Part shown: positions 46,673 to 55,111 of the stretch, piece by piece
Numbering within the stretch: the stretch's first letter is position 1
How the letters are laid out: every line of letters starts with the position of its first letter
Origin: Armatimonadota bacterium
GTDB taxonomy: Bacteria; Armatimonadota; Zipacnadia; UBA1398; JAKPQA01
Length of the DNA stretch: 64,000 bases
Assembly: GCA_029547025.1 (NCBI GenBank)
Contig: JAKPQA010000074.1
Coordinates: 1-64,000 of the forward strand
Direction: 5' to 3'
Notes under the pieces: generated by a model
The model's input: the letters and a program-made list of their open reading frames with translations, nothing else
What the model was told of the DNA's origin: nothing
Databases searched by the model: none
Made by a program: the position numbers and the translations under genes

Positions 46673-47808
46673 ACCACCGCGTCCTGTGTGTCGACGACGA
46701 TCCAAACATGCTGGCTGCCTGCCGCCGGCGCCTGCGAGGCATCTGCTCGGTTCAGACCGCAACCGGCGGTGCCGAGGCCATGGAACGCCTGGTCTCCGGC
46801 GGCCCTTTCGCGGTGATGGTGACTGATCACCGCATGCCCGGCATGAGCGGCATCGAGCTCCTCAGCCGCGCGGCGGAGCGCGTGCCCGACACGGTCCGGA
46901 TCATGCTGACAGGACATGCCGACCTGGCGAGCGCAATGTCCGCTGTGAACGATGGGCGTGTGTTCCGTTTCCTCACCAAGCCATGCGCCGCTGGGCAGCT
47001 CGAAGGAGCCGTGCGCGATGCCCTCGAGCAGTACCGCCTGGTGACAAGCGAACGGGACTTGCGCACGCGCCTGGAGGCTCGGGTACGGGAGCAAGTGGAC
47101 CAGATCGCGGCGGCTCAACTGGCGGTCATCGTCGCCATGTCCCGACTCGCCGAGTCGCGCGACCCGGGCACCGGCCATCATCTGGAACGGATCGGTACCT
47201 GCTGCCGGGTCCTTGGCGAGCGGCTGCAGGCCTGCTCCCGGGACGGCTATCAGATTGACGGCGCCGCCCTCGACGTGCTGTGCGCCGCCAGCGCACTGCA
47301 CGACATCGGCAAGGTGGGGATCCCCGACCGGATCCTCCTCAAGCCCGGCCCGCTCGCCGAGGACGAGTGGGCCGTGATGCGCACCCATACCACGCTCGGC
47401 GCCGAGACCCTCCGTGCCGTGGACCGACAGCATCCTGGAAACGCACTGGTGCGCGCCGGGATCGACATCGCAGAGGCCCACCACGAGTGGTGGAACGGGC
47501 AGGGCTACCCTCGCGGCTTGACCGGAGAAGCCATACCTCTCTTCGCGCGCATCGTTGCCGTTGCCGATATGTATGACGCGCTGACCTCCGATCGGCCTTA
47601 CCGGTCCGCCCTTGAGCACGGCCGCGCGGTCGAGCTCATCGTCACTGCGGCTGGCCAGCAGCTCGACCCAGTGCTCGTGGACGCGTTTGAGGCCACCGGG
47701 GAGCGCCTCCACCAGCTGGGGGCCCGCCTCCGCGATGGGTGCGGGGCCCCTGCCGCAGCCGGCATACCAGGGGGGAGATCCGGTGAATCCAAAGGTTCTC
47801 TGCGTTGA
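46669..47808 (+). CDS. Response regulator with HD-GYP c-di-GMP phosphodiesterase domain
   Basis: 379 aa, ATG 46669 overlapping the previous stop. The receiver (1-115) contains CVDDDP, TDHRMPGMSG and FLTKPC. A helix leads into the HD-GYP domain (about 155-335): SRDPGTGHHLERIG, LHDIGKVGIPD with the HD pair near residue 210, a THTTLG His, AEAHHEWWNGQGYPRGL with the GYP motif, and VADMYDALTSDRPYR. All metal-binding residues appear present, so it should hydrolyse cyclic di-GMP (RpfG-type). The last 26 bases overlap the start of the next regulator gene. Confidence 0.93.
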   Translation: MNHRVLCVDDDPNMLAACRRRLRGICSVQTATGGAEAMERLVSGGPFAVMVTDHRMPGMSGIELLSRAAERVPDTVRIMLTGHADLASAMSAVNDGRVFRFLTKPCAAGQLEGAVRDALEQYRLVTSERDLRTRLEARVREQVDQIAAAQLAVIVAMSRLAESRDPGTGHHLERIGTCCRVLGERLQACSRDGYQIDGAALDVLCAASALHDIGKVGIPDRILLKPGPLAEDEWAVMRTHTTLGAETLRAVDRQHPGNALVRAGIDIAEAHHEWWNGQGYPRGLTGEAIPLFARIVAVADMYDALTSDRPYRSALEHGRAVELIVTAAGQQLDPVLVDAFEATGERLHQLGARLRDGCGAPAAAGIPGGRSGESKGSLR

Positions 47809-48946
47809 TGACGAACCCAACGTGCTGGCCGCGTTCCAGCGGCAGCTGCGCCGCGAGTTCGCGCTGGACACGGCGGAGGGCGGAGCGGCGGGGCTGAAGG
47901 CCCTGGCCGCGTCCGGTCCCTATGCCGTGGTGGTCTCGGACCTTCGCATGCCGGGCATGGACGGCATCGAGTTCCTCTCGCGTGTCCGGCAAGCGGCACC
48001 GGATACGGTGCGCATTATGCTGACCGGGAACGCGGACCTGAGCACTGCCATCGACGCCGTCAACGAAGGAGCGATCTTCCGCTTCCTCACCAAACCATGC
48101 CCCATGGACACTCTGGTGACCACCATCCGCGCGGGGGCGGCGCAGTACCGGCTGGTCACCGCAGAGCGCGAGCTCCTGGAGAAGACCCTTACCGGAAGCA
48201 TCAAGGTGTTGACCGACGTGCTCTCCCTGGCGAACCCGGCGGCGTTCGGCCGCGCGGCTCGGGTGCGTCGGATCGTGTACTCCGTCGCCGAGGCGATGGG
48301 ACTCGCCGATGCGTGGCTCTATGGCATCGCTGCCATGCTCTCGCAAGTGGGATGTGTATCCCTCCCCGAGGTCATTCTCCATAAGCTCAACTCCGGCCAG
48401 CCCATGGATGCGGAGGAACAGCGGCTGTTCGAGGAGCATCCAGGCATCGGAAGTGAGCTCCTCGCCAACATCCCTCGACTGGAGCCGGTGGCAAAGATCG
48501 TCGCCTACCAGGAGAAGAACTACGATGGCACCGGGGTCCCGGCCGACGACGTCAAAGGCGACGAGATACCTCTGGGCGCCCGTGTGCTCCACGCCGCGCT
48601 TCATTACGACGCACTCCTGTCGGCCGGCAAGTCGAGTACAGCCGCCGTTGCCGCAATGCAACGGCGCTCAGGGCACTACGATCCTGCCATCGTCTCGGCA
48701 CTGGCCGAAGTGGCAGGGGCCGAGAGCTCATGGGAGGAGCGGCTGGTGTCGGCCTGGGATCTCGCAGCAGGCATGTCGCTCCTCGATGACGTAACCACAC
48801 CAACCGGCGCCCTCGTGGTCTGCAGAGGCCAGGAGGTGACCCCGTCGATCCGAGCCCGCCTGATCAGCCTGGTCAGGCGAGCCGCTGTCCGAGAGCCATT
48901 TCGGGTGCTCGCGCCAGTCACCCCGATGAGGGGTGGCGATGTCTGA
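47783..48946 (+). CDS. Response regulator with degenerate HD-GYP-like domain
   Basis: 387 aa from GTG 47783 (GGGGGAGA upstream), inside the end of the HD-GYP gene. The receiver (1-115) is intact: CVDDEPN, SDLRMPGMDG, FLTKPC. The output domain aligns with HD-GYP but has lost its metal ligands: MLSQVGCVSLPE stands where LHDIGKVGIPD is expected, and YQEKNYDGTGVPAD replaces the HHE...GYP signature. It is therefore probably a non-catalytic binding or scaffold partner of its neighbour. Related degenerate proteins exist in other bacteria. The C-terminal 60 residues are unlike HD-GYP and may form a small sheet. Confidence 0.9.
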   Translation: MNPKVLCVDDEPNVLAAFQRQLRREFALDTAEGGAAGLKALAASGPYAVVVSDLRMPGMDGIEFLSRVRQAAPDTVRIMLTGNADLSTAIDAVNEGAIFRFLTKPCPMDTLVTTIRAGAAQYRLVTAERELLEKTLTGSIKVLTDVLSLANPAAFGRAARVRRIVYSVAEAMGLADAWLYGIAAMLSQVGCVSLPEVILHKLNSGQPMDAEEQRLFEEHPGIGSELLANIPRLEPVAKIVAYQEKNYDGTGVPADDVKGDEIPLGARVLHAALHYDALLSAGKSSTAAVAAMQRRSGHYDPAIVSALAEVAGAESSWEERLVSAWDLAAGMSLLDDVTTPTGALVVCRGQEVTPSIRARLISLVRRAAVREPFRVLAPVTPMRGGDV

Positions 48947-49220
48947 GGCCAGGTCTGAGCCCTGGTTGTCCGACCTCGCGGATCGCCCTGGCACAAGAGA
49001 GCCCCTCGGGTCGGAGTGTCTCGCCTCCCTGTTGAAGGGTGAATGGCGCCCCGTCGGCGAGCGCACCGAGTTCCCCGGCGTCTCCATCCGTCACACAGAC
49101 TCGAGGCGGCCGCCGTTACTCCCCGTACTGCTGGACGCGCTGAAGCTGCTCTCGATGGCGTGGGAAGTCCTGCCGCCCAGGCAGCAGCCCGCCGACGAGA
49201 CGACCCAGGCGGAGGGCTGA
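48939..49220 (+). CDS. Small hypothetical protein at the end of the signalling operon
   Basis: 93 aa; ATG 48939 overlaps the preceding gene by eight bases and has GAGGGGTGG upstream. It is hydrophilic apart from one amphipathic helix near residue 62 (LLPVLLDALKLLSMAWEVL). I recognise no domain. The overlap and ribosome site support a real gene that may modulate the regulators. Confidence 0.6.
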   Translation: MSEARSEPWLSDLADRPGTREPLGSECLASLLKGEWRPVGERTEFPGVSIRHTDSRRPPLLPVLLDALKLLSMAWEVLPPRQQPADETTQAEG

Positions 49221-49271
49221 CTCGACGGCGCCGCCCTGCTCGCCGCCAGTGCCGACGTCGCCAGGACCGCG

Positions 49272-49309
49272 CTGCGGCGCGCGAGCCGCGATGGGGGGCG
49301 CGGCCGCAG
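49272..49309. terminator. Hairpin between convergent genes
   Basis: CTGCGGC (49272-49278) pairs with GCCGCAG (49303-49309), extended by a few G/C pairs with one bulge. It is located in the 90-base gap between the signalling operon and the convergent PPC-repeat gene, where a shared terminator is expected. There is no T-tract. Confidence 0.45.
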
Positions 49310-49310
49310 G

Positions 49311-51557
49311 CTATCTCCGCCAGCCGGCCCGCGAGGCCCGAGGGGCCCGGTCCGCCGCCTCTGCTTGCGCCACGATCTCGAACGGCAACGCAGGCAACAC
49401 TCCGGCCGCAACCCGTCGTGTTGTTGCCGGCTTGCCGCCCTGGGCCTTGGTCTCGAGTTCCGCGTACAGCTCGACGATCAGATTGTCGACGTACCCGGCC
49501 GGCGGGGAGTCACTACCGGCGCTCAGTGTCAGCAGCAGGCCGCCGGGCACTGGCTCGACACCGTCCAGCGCGATCCCCGCCGGCGGCTCGCTCAGCGAGA
49601 GCCGAACCATCGACAGAAGCGGCCCGGCCGGCGAGTTCACCCGCACCTGCACACTCCCGCCCGCCGGGACCCGCACCGGCCCCGCGTCAGCCCAGGACAC
49701 CGTCGGCACCCGCCCCCCCAACCCCGTCGTCGTCGCGAGCAGCTCCATCGAGGGCACCAGGTGCCGGTACGCGAAGGCCTGCATCATGTCTTCAGCCGGA
49801 ACGGCTTCGTGAATCACCATCTGCCCAGCGATCGCCGCGGTCCCCTGCAGCCGCAGTGACACAGGCCTCCCGAACGGCTGCTTCGGCGCCGAGACCGTGA
49901 TGCGGATCGAGTCGAGCCCAGCCGGGACGCGCCCTCCCGCCAGCGCGTAGCCGGCTGGGGCATCAGCGAGCGAGACCTCGATCTCACCGTCGAAGCCGTC
50001 CTTGCGGATGGCGTGTACCGTCGCCGCGGCCGACCGCCCCGCCGGAATGCTCAGGCTCGAGGGCGTCACCCGCAGTGCGAAGTCGGGTCGGGGCCCGCTC
50101 AGACGAAGCCGGTAGCCATAGCGTTCGCCCCCATGCTGCTGAACATCCGACACGCGGACGAAGTACGGGCCATCTGCCGGTAGCTCCGCCCTCACATACG
50201 AGTCGGCGTGGTGCGTGATAAGCCCGGCCCCGGGGTCGGGGCTATCGTCGTTCCACGCGATGATCTTGCCGGCGCCGTCCATGAGCCGCACCAGCGAGTC
50301 CAGTTCGGAGCCGAGCCGACGAGCACTCACCTCGGCGACGACTGTCTCCCCCGCCCGGCCATCGAAGCGGTACACATCCACATCGCCCGCCCGCTCAATC
50401 CGGCCGCTCACACACACAGGCAGACGGACACTCTGCGCACGCTCCAGGCCATCGTTCGGCTCGGCCTCAACGCACTCAGGCAGCTCACCGCCCCAAGGGG
50501 CCATCGGGGTCAAGCCTAGCGGCTCGCCACCAGGCGCCGCCTCGGCCACAACCAGCCGGTACACGAAGTCCTCTCGCCCGCGGTAGAGCGCGTCGCGCAC
50601 CTCGATCTCATACTCGCCATCGCTAGGCACCTCGTACAGCAGCCGAGGGTCCGGATCGAAGCCGTTGTCGTCGCAGAAGGCCACCTCGGTCCCTTTGGGG
50701 TCGCGCAGGGCCAGCACCGCCTGGAACCACCCGGGTACCGCGTCGGCCAGATAGGGCATGAGCCGGCGCGCGTGGACTTCGATCTTCAGCCGCTCCCCTT
50801 GCCGCGCCGCGAAGCGGACTCGGTCGACATCGCCGGCCAGGACCTGTCCGTTCAGGACGAAGGCGGACTCCGCCGTCTGTTGCCGACTCCCCGGTCGGTC
50901 GTTGGGCTCGCTCTCGAGCAGTTCCGGCGCCGCACCAACCTCAAAGCGCAACGGGTTCGACAGCCCCATGGGACCCGCCAGTCGGATCTCGCGGCCGCCG
51001 GGCACCGCGTTCGCGTCGATGCGGACCTCGAGCAGCACCGTCTCGGCGATAGCCCGCTGGGGCGGTTGGAGGTTTCGTGGGCTGAAGAACCACCGGGCCA
51101 GCTCCACCAACTCCGGCAACGTCTTGCTGTCCAGATCGCGAAGCAACGGGTGATCGGGCAGGTTCAGCGGCTTTGCATCGGGCGCGCGCGGCGGGACCCG
51201 GCGCCGCAGGACGCCGAGCGTGTGTGCCGGACCCCGCTGGTCTTCCGGTATCTCGGCAACGCGCTTCTCCGCCGCCTCGGAAAAGTGGCGAGCCACTTCC
51301 TCGAGCAGGTCCTTGTTGAGAGGGGTTGGCGGGCCGCTCGGCCGCGCCACCGAAGCCCGTACCCCCGCACCCGACACATGAGCCGCGTTGACCCCGCGCA
51401 AGAACTGGCCCCCGACGATCACCCGCACCGTGCCGCCACGCTGCCCGCCCGCTGGGTACAAGTACCCCACGTGGGGCGATCGGATGTCCGCCTGGCCCCA
51501 GCACGCACTGGCCCACAGGAGAAGCGCGGACAACGTGGCCCTACATGAGCTCCGCAA
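49311..51557 (-). CDS. Secreted protein with PPC-type repeat domains (Planctomycete type)
   Basis: 748 aa. The track ORF is longer; I choose TTG 51557, preceded by GGGGGTGG and giving a clear signal peptide (RATLSALLLWASACWGQ). It overlaps the DUF1501 gene by 17 bases and is coupled to it. An IPT-like start (VGYLYPAGGQRGGTVRVIV) is followed by two pre-peptidase C-terminal-like domains at about 230-330 and 395-490 (ELLESEPND, DVDRVRFAARQGERLKI; ECVEAEPND, DVDVYRFDGRAGETV), then sheet domains. In Planctomycetota such proteins accompany DUF1501 and DUF1549/DUF1553 proteins; their biochemical role is not known. Confidence 0.8.
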   Translation of the reverse strand: MRSSCRATLSALLLWASACWGQADIRSPHVGYLYPAGGQRGGTVRVIVGGQFLRGVNAAHVSGAGVRASVARPSGPPTPLNKDLLEEVARHFSEAAEKRVAEIPEDQRGPAHTLGVLRRRVPPRAPDAKPLNLPDHPLLRDLDSKTLPELVELARWFFSPRNLQPPQRAIAETVLLEVRIDANAVPGGREIRLAGPMGLSNPLRFEVGAAPELLESEPNDRPGSRQQTAESAFVLNGQVLAGDVDRVRFAARQGERLKIEVHARRLMPYLADAVPGWFQAVLALRDPKGTEVAFCDDNGFDPDPRLLYEVPSDGEYEIEVRDALYRGREDFVYRLVVAEAAPGGEPLGLTPMAPWGGELPECVEAEPNDGLERAQSVRLPVCVSGRIERAGDVDVYRFDGRAGETVVAEVSARRLGSELDSLVRLMDGAGKIIAWNDDSPDPGAGLITHHADSYVRAELPADGPYFVRVSDVQQHGGERYGYRLRLSGPRPDFALRVTPSSLSIPAGRSAAATVHAIRKDGFDGEIEVSLADAPAGYALAGGRVPAGLDSIRITVSAPKQPFGRPVSLRLQGTAAIAGQMVIHEAVPAEDMMQAFAYRHLVPSMELLATTTGLGGRVPTVSWADAGPVRVPAGGSVQVRVNSPAGPLLSMVRLSLSEPPAGIALDGVEPVPGGLLLTLSAGSDSPPAGYVDNLIVELYAELETKAQGGKPATTRRVAAGVLPALPFEIVAQAEAADRAPRASRAGWRR

Positions 51558-52869
51558 GCAGCCCACCCCCCGCGACCCCGGCCGGCGCGGGAAGCAGCGA
51601 CCCGCCTTCGGCACCGCGCATCGGCATCGGGCCGTCCGGGTCGATCCCCAGCAACGTGTAGATGCTCCGGATGACCTCGCTCGGATGCACCGGCCGCTCC
51701 AGAACCTCGGATCCCGTGGCATCCGACTCCCCGACCACCAGCCCGCCCCGGAACCCGCCGCCGGCGACCACCGTCGAGAAGCAGTTGCCGTAATGGCCCC
51801 GCCCGCCGTTCCACGGCTCCTCCCACTGCACGCGCGGGGTCCGCCCAAACTCCCCGCCCCACCATACGATGGTGCTGTCGAGTAGCCCCCGCTCCGACAA
51901 GTCGCCGATCAGCGCGGCCATGCCCTGATCCATCTGGGGCAGCTTCTGACGCATGGTCTCGAAGTGCCGCTTGTGTGTGTCCCACCCCTGGTAGTTGATG
52001 GTCACGTAAGGCACCCCGTGCTCCACCAGCCGCCGCGCCACCAGACACGACTGCCCGAATGTGTTCCGTCCATACCGATCCCGCATCTCGGGCGACTCCT
52101 CGCCCAGGTCGAACACCTTCCCCCCCTGCCCGAGGATCAGGTCGTACGCCTTCGCCTCACAGCCGTCGAGCTGCTCGAACAGCTTCTCGCCCGGCATCGC
52201 GGCCCCCAGTGAGTCCAGCGAGTGCAGCAAGTCGCGCCGCGCCTGCTGTCGCTCGGCCGTCACGCCCTCGGACACGATCCCCTCGACGGCGAACACCTTC
52301 TGGTTGGGGTCGCCACCGGTCGCGAACGGCTTGTACCGGGCGCCGAGGAACCCGGCCTCCGAAAACCGTCCCTGCGACTGGGTGAGCACGATGTAGGGCG
52401 GAATCAAGCCCTCATACCCGTGGTCGTAGCCCCTGAACAACGACACGACCGCACCGGCCGACGGATACACGCTCCCGCCGGGCTCGCGTCCCGTCTGGAC
52501 GATGTACGACGCCGTCTCGTGTGCGTTGACCCTGTGAGTCATGCTGCGGATGATCGAATACTGGTCCGCCAGCCTGGCCAACTGAGGCAAGAGCTCACCG
52601 ACGAAGACCCCGGGCACGTTCGTCTCTATCGGATGGTCTAGCGGCCCGCAGTAGTCCCGCCCGGCTTCCGGCTTCGGGTCGAAGGTGTCCAGGTGCGATG
52701 GCCCCCCCCACATCCAGATCTGGATCACGGACTTGGCCCTGGGAGCCGGCGGCGTCGGCTGCGAACGCGCCCGGCCGGGACCCAACAAGGCCACGCCCGC
52801 CGCACCCACCAATCCCCGCCTCAGCAGCTCCCTGCGCGTGAGACCCGCGCCACATCGTTGCCCGTCCAT
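51541..52869 (-). CDS. DUF1501 family Tat-exported protein
   Basis: 442 aa from ATG 52869, decided by GGAGGGGCC upstream; the track ORF extends into non-coding sequence. A twin-arginine signal is visible (LTRRELLRRGLVGAAGVALL). The DUF1501 body belongs to the alkaline-phosphatase/sulfatase-like fold: VIQIWMWGGPSHLDTFDPKP with metal-type residues, MTHRVNAHETASYIV, VEHGVPYVTINYQGWDTHK, and VWWGGEFGRTP. The usual formylglycine Cys/Ser motif of sulfatases is absent. It is probably translationally coupled with the PPC protein. In this lineage the set is thought to act on external polymers, but that is inference. Confidence 0.9.
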   Translation of the reverse strand: MDGQRCGAGLTRRELLRRGLVGAAGVALLGPGRARSQPTPPAPRAKSVIQIWMWGGPSHLDTFDPKPEAGRDYCGPLDHPIETNVPGVFVGELLPQLARLADQYSIIRSMTHRVNAHETASYIVQTGREPGGSVYPSAGAVVSLFRGYDHGYEGLIPPYIVLTQSQGRFSEAGFLGARYKPFATGGDPNQKVFAVEGIVSEGVTAERQQARRDLLHSLDSLGAAMPGEKLFEQLDGCEAKAYDLILGQGGKVFDLGEESPEMRDRYGRNTFGQSCLVARRLVEHGVPYVTINYQGWDTHKRHFETMRQKLPQMDQGMAALIGDLSERGLLDSTIVWWGGEFGRTPRVQWEEPWNGGRGHYGNCFSTVVAGGGFRGGLVVGESDATGSEVLERPVHPSEVIRSIYTLLGIDPDGPMPMRGAEGGSLLPAPAGVAGGGLLAELM

Positions 52870-52947
52870 CGGCCCCTCCTCCAACTGCCGTCGGCGCGAG
52901 ACTGGCCGGCCATACCGAGGACTCGCACGGCGGAGTCCTCCGCCACC

Positions 52948-52960
52948 CATTGGCGGTAAC
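52948..52960 (+). repeat. Intergenic repeat CATTGGCGGTAAC, copy 1
   Basis: A 13-base motif followed by TGAGGGCTC. It recurs inverted at 53188-53200 and directly at 60354-60366, always outside genes and always followed within three bases by GGGCYC. Confidence 0.5.
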
Positions 52961-53187
52961 TGAGGGCTCCAGTGGCCCATCAGCCTGGTTGCGGAGGGGC
53001 GCCATGGGGGGAACCACGCGTCTCCCAGCGTGGTGGGCCCCCAACGCGCCCGATCGGCACGCGCCAACGTCGGGCCGGTCAGGGGCCCCGCGCCCTCTGG
53101 GCACACCCCTGCGCGGCCCCTCCGAAAGACCAGGCGGGCGTTCCCCGCGACCTTCGCGAGACCCAGCCGCCCGGCCCAGGGCCCTAT

Positions 53188-53200
53188 GTTACCGCCAATG
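53188..53200 (-). repeat. Intergenic repeat CATTGGCGGTAAC, copy 2
   Basis: The minus-strand copy, followed by ATAGGGCCC when read in its own direction. It lies 228 bases from copy 1 in inverted orientation within the same gap. Confidence 0.5.
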
Positions 53201-53278
53201 CCTCCGCCACCTCACCGGTGGTCGGACCCTATCCGGCCCGCGCCGGCCGCAAGGCCCACGTGGGCAGATCGCCAGCCG

Positions 53279-54844
53279 CTAATGCCGGCACAGGAACTCC
53301 TTCGTGTTGATCAGTGCCCACGCCAGATCCTCGACAGCCTGCTTGGGCGTCCGACCGCCCGCCTCCAAGTAGGCGGATGCGGTCGCGACTTCGGTCGGCG
53401 TCGGCGGGCGCGACAGGACCATGTAGTAGACCGCAGTCACCTGATCCCGCCGGTTGCCCCTCCTGAGGGCGATGGCTGCTCTGAGCCGCGGGCTCGTCTC
53501 GAGCATCCGCCGGATGTCCGTCGAGTTCAGGGTGTAGAGGCGCTGCGCATCGGTCGGCTGGCCGCTCCGTTCCGAGTCCGTCCCCGTGTCCCGCGCCGGG
53601 CGGCCGAACATCTCGAGGAACGAACTCGAAATACTGCCATCCGCCAACTCGATGGCCCGCTCGTCGTCAGGCACGTACGTGAACGGCTCGGGAATCGCGC
53701 TAATGTAGTGCTCCGGCTCCGCGCCCAGCCACCGCAACGCATCGTTGAGCACTTCGGCCTCCAACTGCCGCACCGGGTAGTAGGCGAACAGTGCCGCCGC
53801 CTCCGGGCCGTCGCTCTGCGGGATCGACGACTGCTGGTAGGTCCGCGATGTCAGAATCAGTCGGTACAGGGCCTTCAGGTCGTAGTGGCTCGCCACAAAT
53901 GCCTGCTCAAGGTAGGCCAGCAGCTCGGGGTTCGATGGCGGGTTGTCAGGCCGGATGTCATCCGGCTCCTCGACAATCCCACGGCCGAGCAACCAGGCCC
54001 ACACGCGGTTGACGATAGCTCGCGCGAACCATGGATTGCCATCCGCCAGCAGCCAGTCGGCGAAGACCTGTCGCGGGTCTTGGTCGGCCGCAATATGCAC
54101 CGCTGTGCCATCCGGGAGAGTGGCGTCGAACGGCCCCAGCGGCGTCGGGTCGAGGCACACGATCTCCTCTTTCCATTCGTCGGTCTTCTTGTACGCCACC
54201 CGAAAGAAGAAGCGCGCCAGGTTCTCCCGCTCGGTCTGCGGCCAACTCGCAAGCCGCGTCCCCATGAACGTCAGCGCCACGGCTCCGGCGATGTCCTCGG
54301 GCTTCCGGCCCTGCACAGCACGGTAGAAGTTCGCCGGCGGTACCCGGAAAGCGCTGCCACTCGAGGTCAGCAGCTCGCGCGCGAACAGGTCGTAGGGCTT
54401 GTTGGTGGCCATGGCCTCGCGGACCCAGCGCTGGTAACACTGAACCGCGTTGGGCCACAGGTTGATGGGAAACTCCGCCTTGACCCGGAGCACATCACAC
54501 CACTTCATCGCCCAGTAGTCGGCGAACTCCGGGCGCTCCAGCAGCGAGTCGATCAGTCTCGCGCGCTTCTCCGGCCGCCGGTCTTGCAGGAAGGCGCGCA
54601 CAACCAGGGGCTCCGGCAGCGTGCCGATGATATCCAGGTGTGCCCGGCGCACGAACACCTCGTCGGAGCAGAGGTAGGCCGACTCGATGCCCGCAACCTG
54701 CAGCGAGGCACCGACGAGCTCATCAATGCGCGTCGCGGGCACGACCTCATCCGGCCGTTCGAAAGGCGCCACGGCCGGCGCCCGTGCGTCGACCGCGCTC
54801 GAGACGGCAATAAACGCCACCGCGCCCCACAAGGCTCCCCTCAC
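53279..54844 (-). CDS. DUF1549/DUF1553 family secreted protein
   Basis: 521 aa from GTG 54844 with a signal peptide (GALWGAVAFIAVSSAVDA). The DUF1549 part (about 35-240) has RRAHLDIIGTLPEP, RLIDSLLERPEFADYWAMKW and the KPYDLFARELLT strand. The DUF1553 part (about 265-515) has RQVFADWLLADGNPWFARAIVNRVWAWLLGRGIV, LILTSRTYQQSS, and the ending WALINTKEFLCRH. No haem-binding PSCyt1 domain is attached, so it is shorter than many homologues (often 700 aa or more). It lies upstream of DUF1501 across a 409-base gap. The molecular role is not established. Confidence 0.9.
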   Translation of the reverse strand: MRGALWGAVAFIAVSSAVDARAPAVAPFERPDEVVPATRIDELVGASLQVAGIESAYLCSDEVFVRRAHLDIIGTLPEPLVVRAFLQDRRPEKRARLIDSLLERPEFADYWAMKWCDVLRVKAEFPINLWPNAVQCYQRWVREAMATNKPYDLFARELLTSSGSAFRVPPANFYRAVQGRKPEDIAGAVALTFMGTRLASWPQTERENLARFFFRVAYKKTDEWKEEIVCLDPTPLGPFDATLPDGTAVHIAADQDPRQVFADWLLADGNPWFARAIVNRVWAWLLGRGIVEEPDDIRPDNPPSNPELLAYLEQAFVASHYDLKALYRLILTSRTYQQSSIPQSDGPEAAALFAYYPVRQLEAEVLNDALRWLGAEPEHYISAIPEPFTYVPDDERAIELADGSISSSFLEMFGRPARDTGTDSERSGQPTDAQRLYTLNSTDIRRMLETSPRLRAAIALRRGNRRDQVTAVYYMVLSRPPTPTEVATASAYLEAGGRTPKQAVEDLAWALINTKEFLCRH

Positions 54845-55111
54845 GCGTCGAATCCTCCCACTCCCGCCCGAAGGCCTACCACACGCCCTGCGACGACAAC
54901 ACGACGGTTCTCAGCCATACTGCTGCCATCTCCTGTAACCCTCCACAACCCCTACGGGTCTCGCAACCAACCCCGCGCAGTCCTGACGGCACCCATCGGC
55001 CATACTTGTCCCGGACGCCAAATCCCCGCCCAGAGGACACACCGGCTCCGAAGCCGAACTCCCCACCCGCCGTGACACCGGGTGCGGTAGCCGACGATAG
55101 GACCTCACTCC
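54845..55111. promoter_or_regulatory. Divergent gap before the second URO-D gene
   Basis: This 267-base region lies between DUF1549 (minus) and URO-D (plus). A small hairpin CGGCT-CCGA-AGCCG occurs near 55044-55060. No core promoter or operator is recognisable. Confidence 0.3.

Larger units (their letters stand above)
52870..53278. other. 409-base GC-rich gap with hairpins and inverted repeats
   Basis: No gene is supported. Present are a hairpin GGCGGAGTCCTCCGCC at 52929-52944, a second hairpin with arms ACCACGC and GCGTGGT at 53013-53034, and a pair of inverted copies of CATTGGCGGTAAC at 52948-52960 (+) and 53188-53200 (-). A third copy of this 13-mer is at 60354-60366. The gap separates the DUF1549/DUF1553 gene from the DUF1501 gene, which are often adjacent in other genomes. 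Confidence 0.6.

Noticed and set aside
46462-47871. 469-aa minus-strand ORF
   Set aside because: It lies antisense to the HD-GYP regulator, which has intact motifs.
52948-53200. Integron attC-like site
   Set aside because: The GGTAAC end does not fit the attC core consensus, and no integrase or cassette is present.
53030-55075. 681-aa plus-strand ORF
   Set aside because: It is a shadow of the DUF1549/DUF1553 gene and the flanking gap; its composition is non-protein-like.
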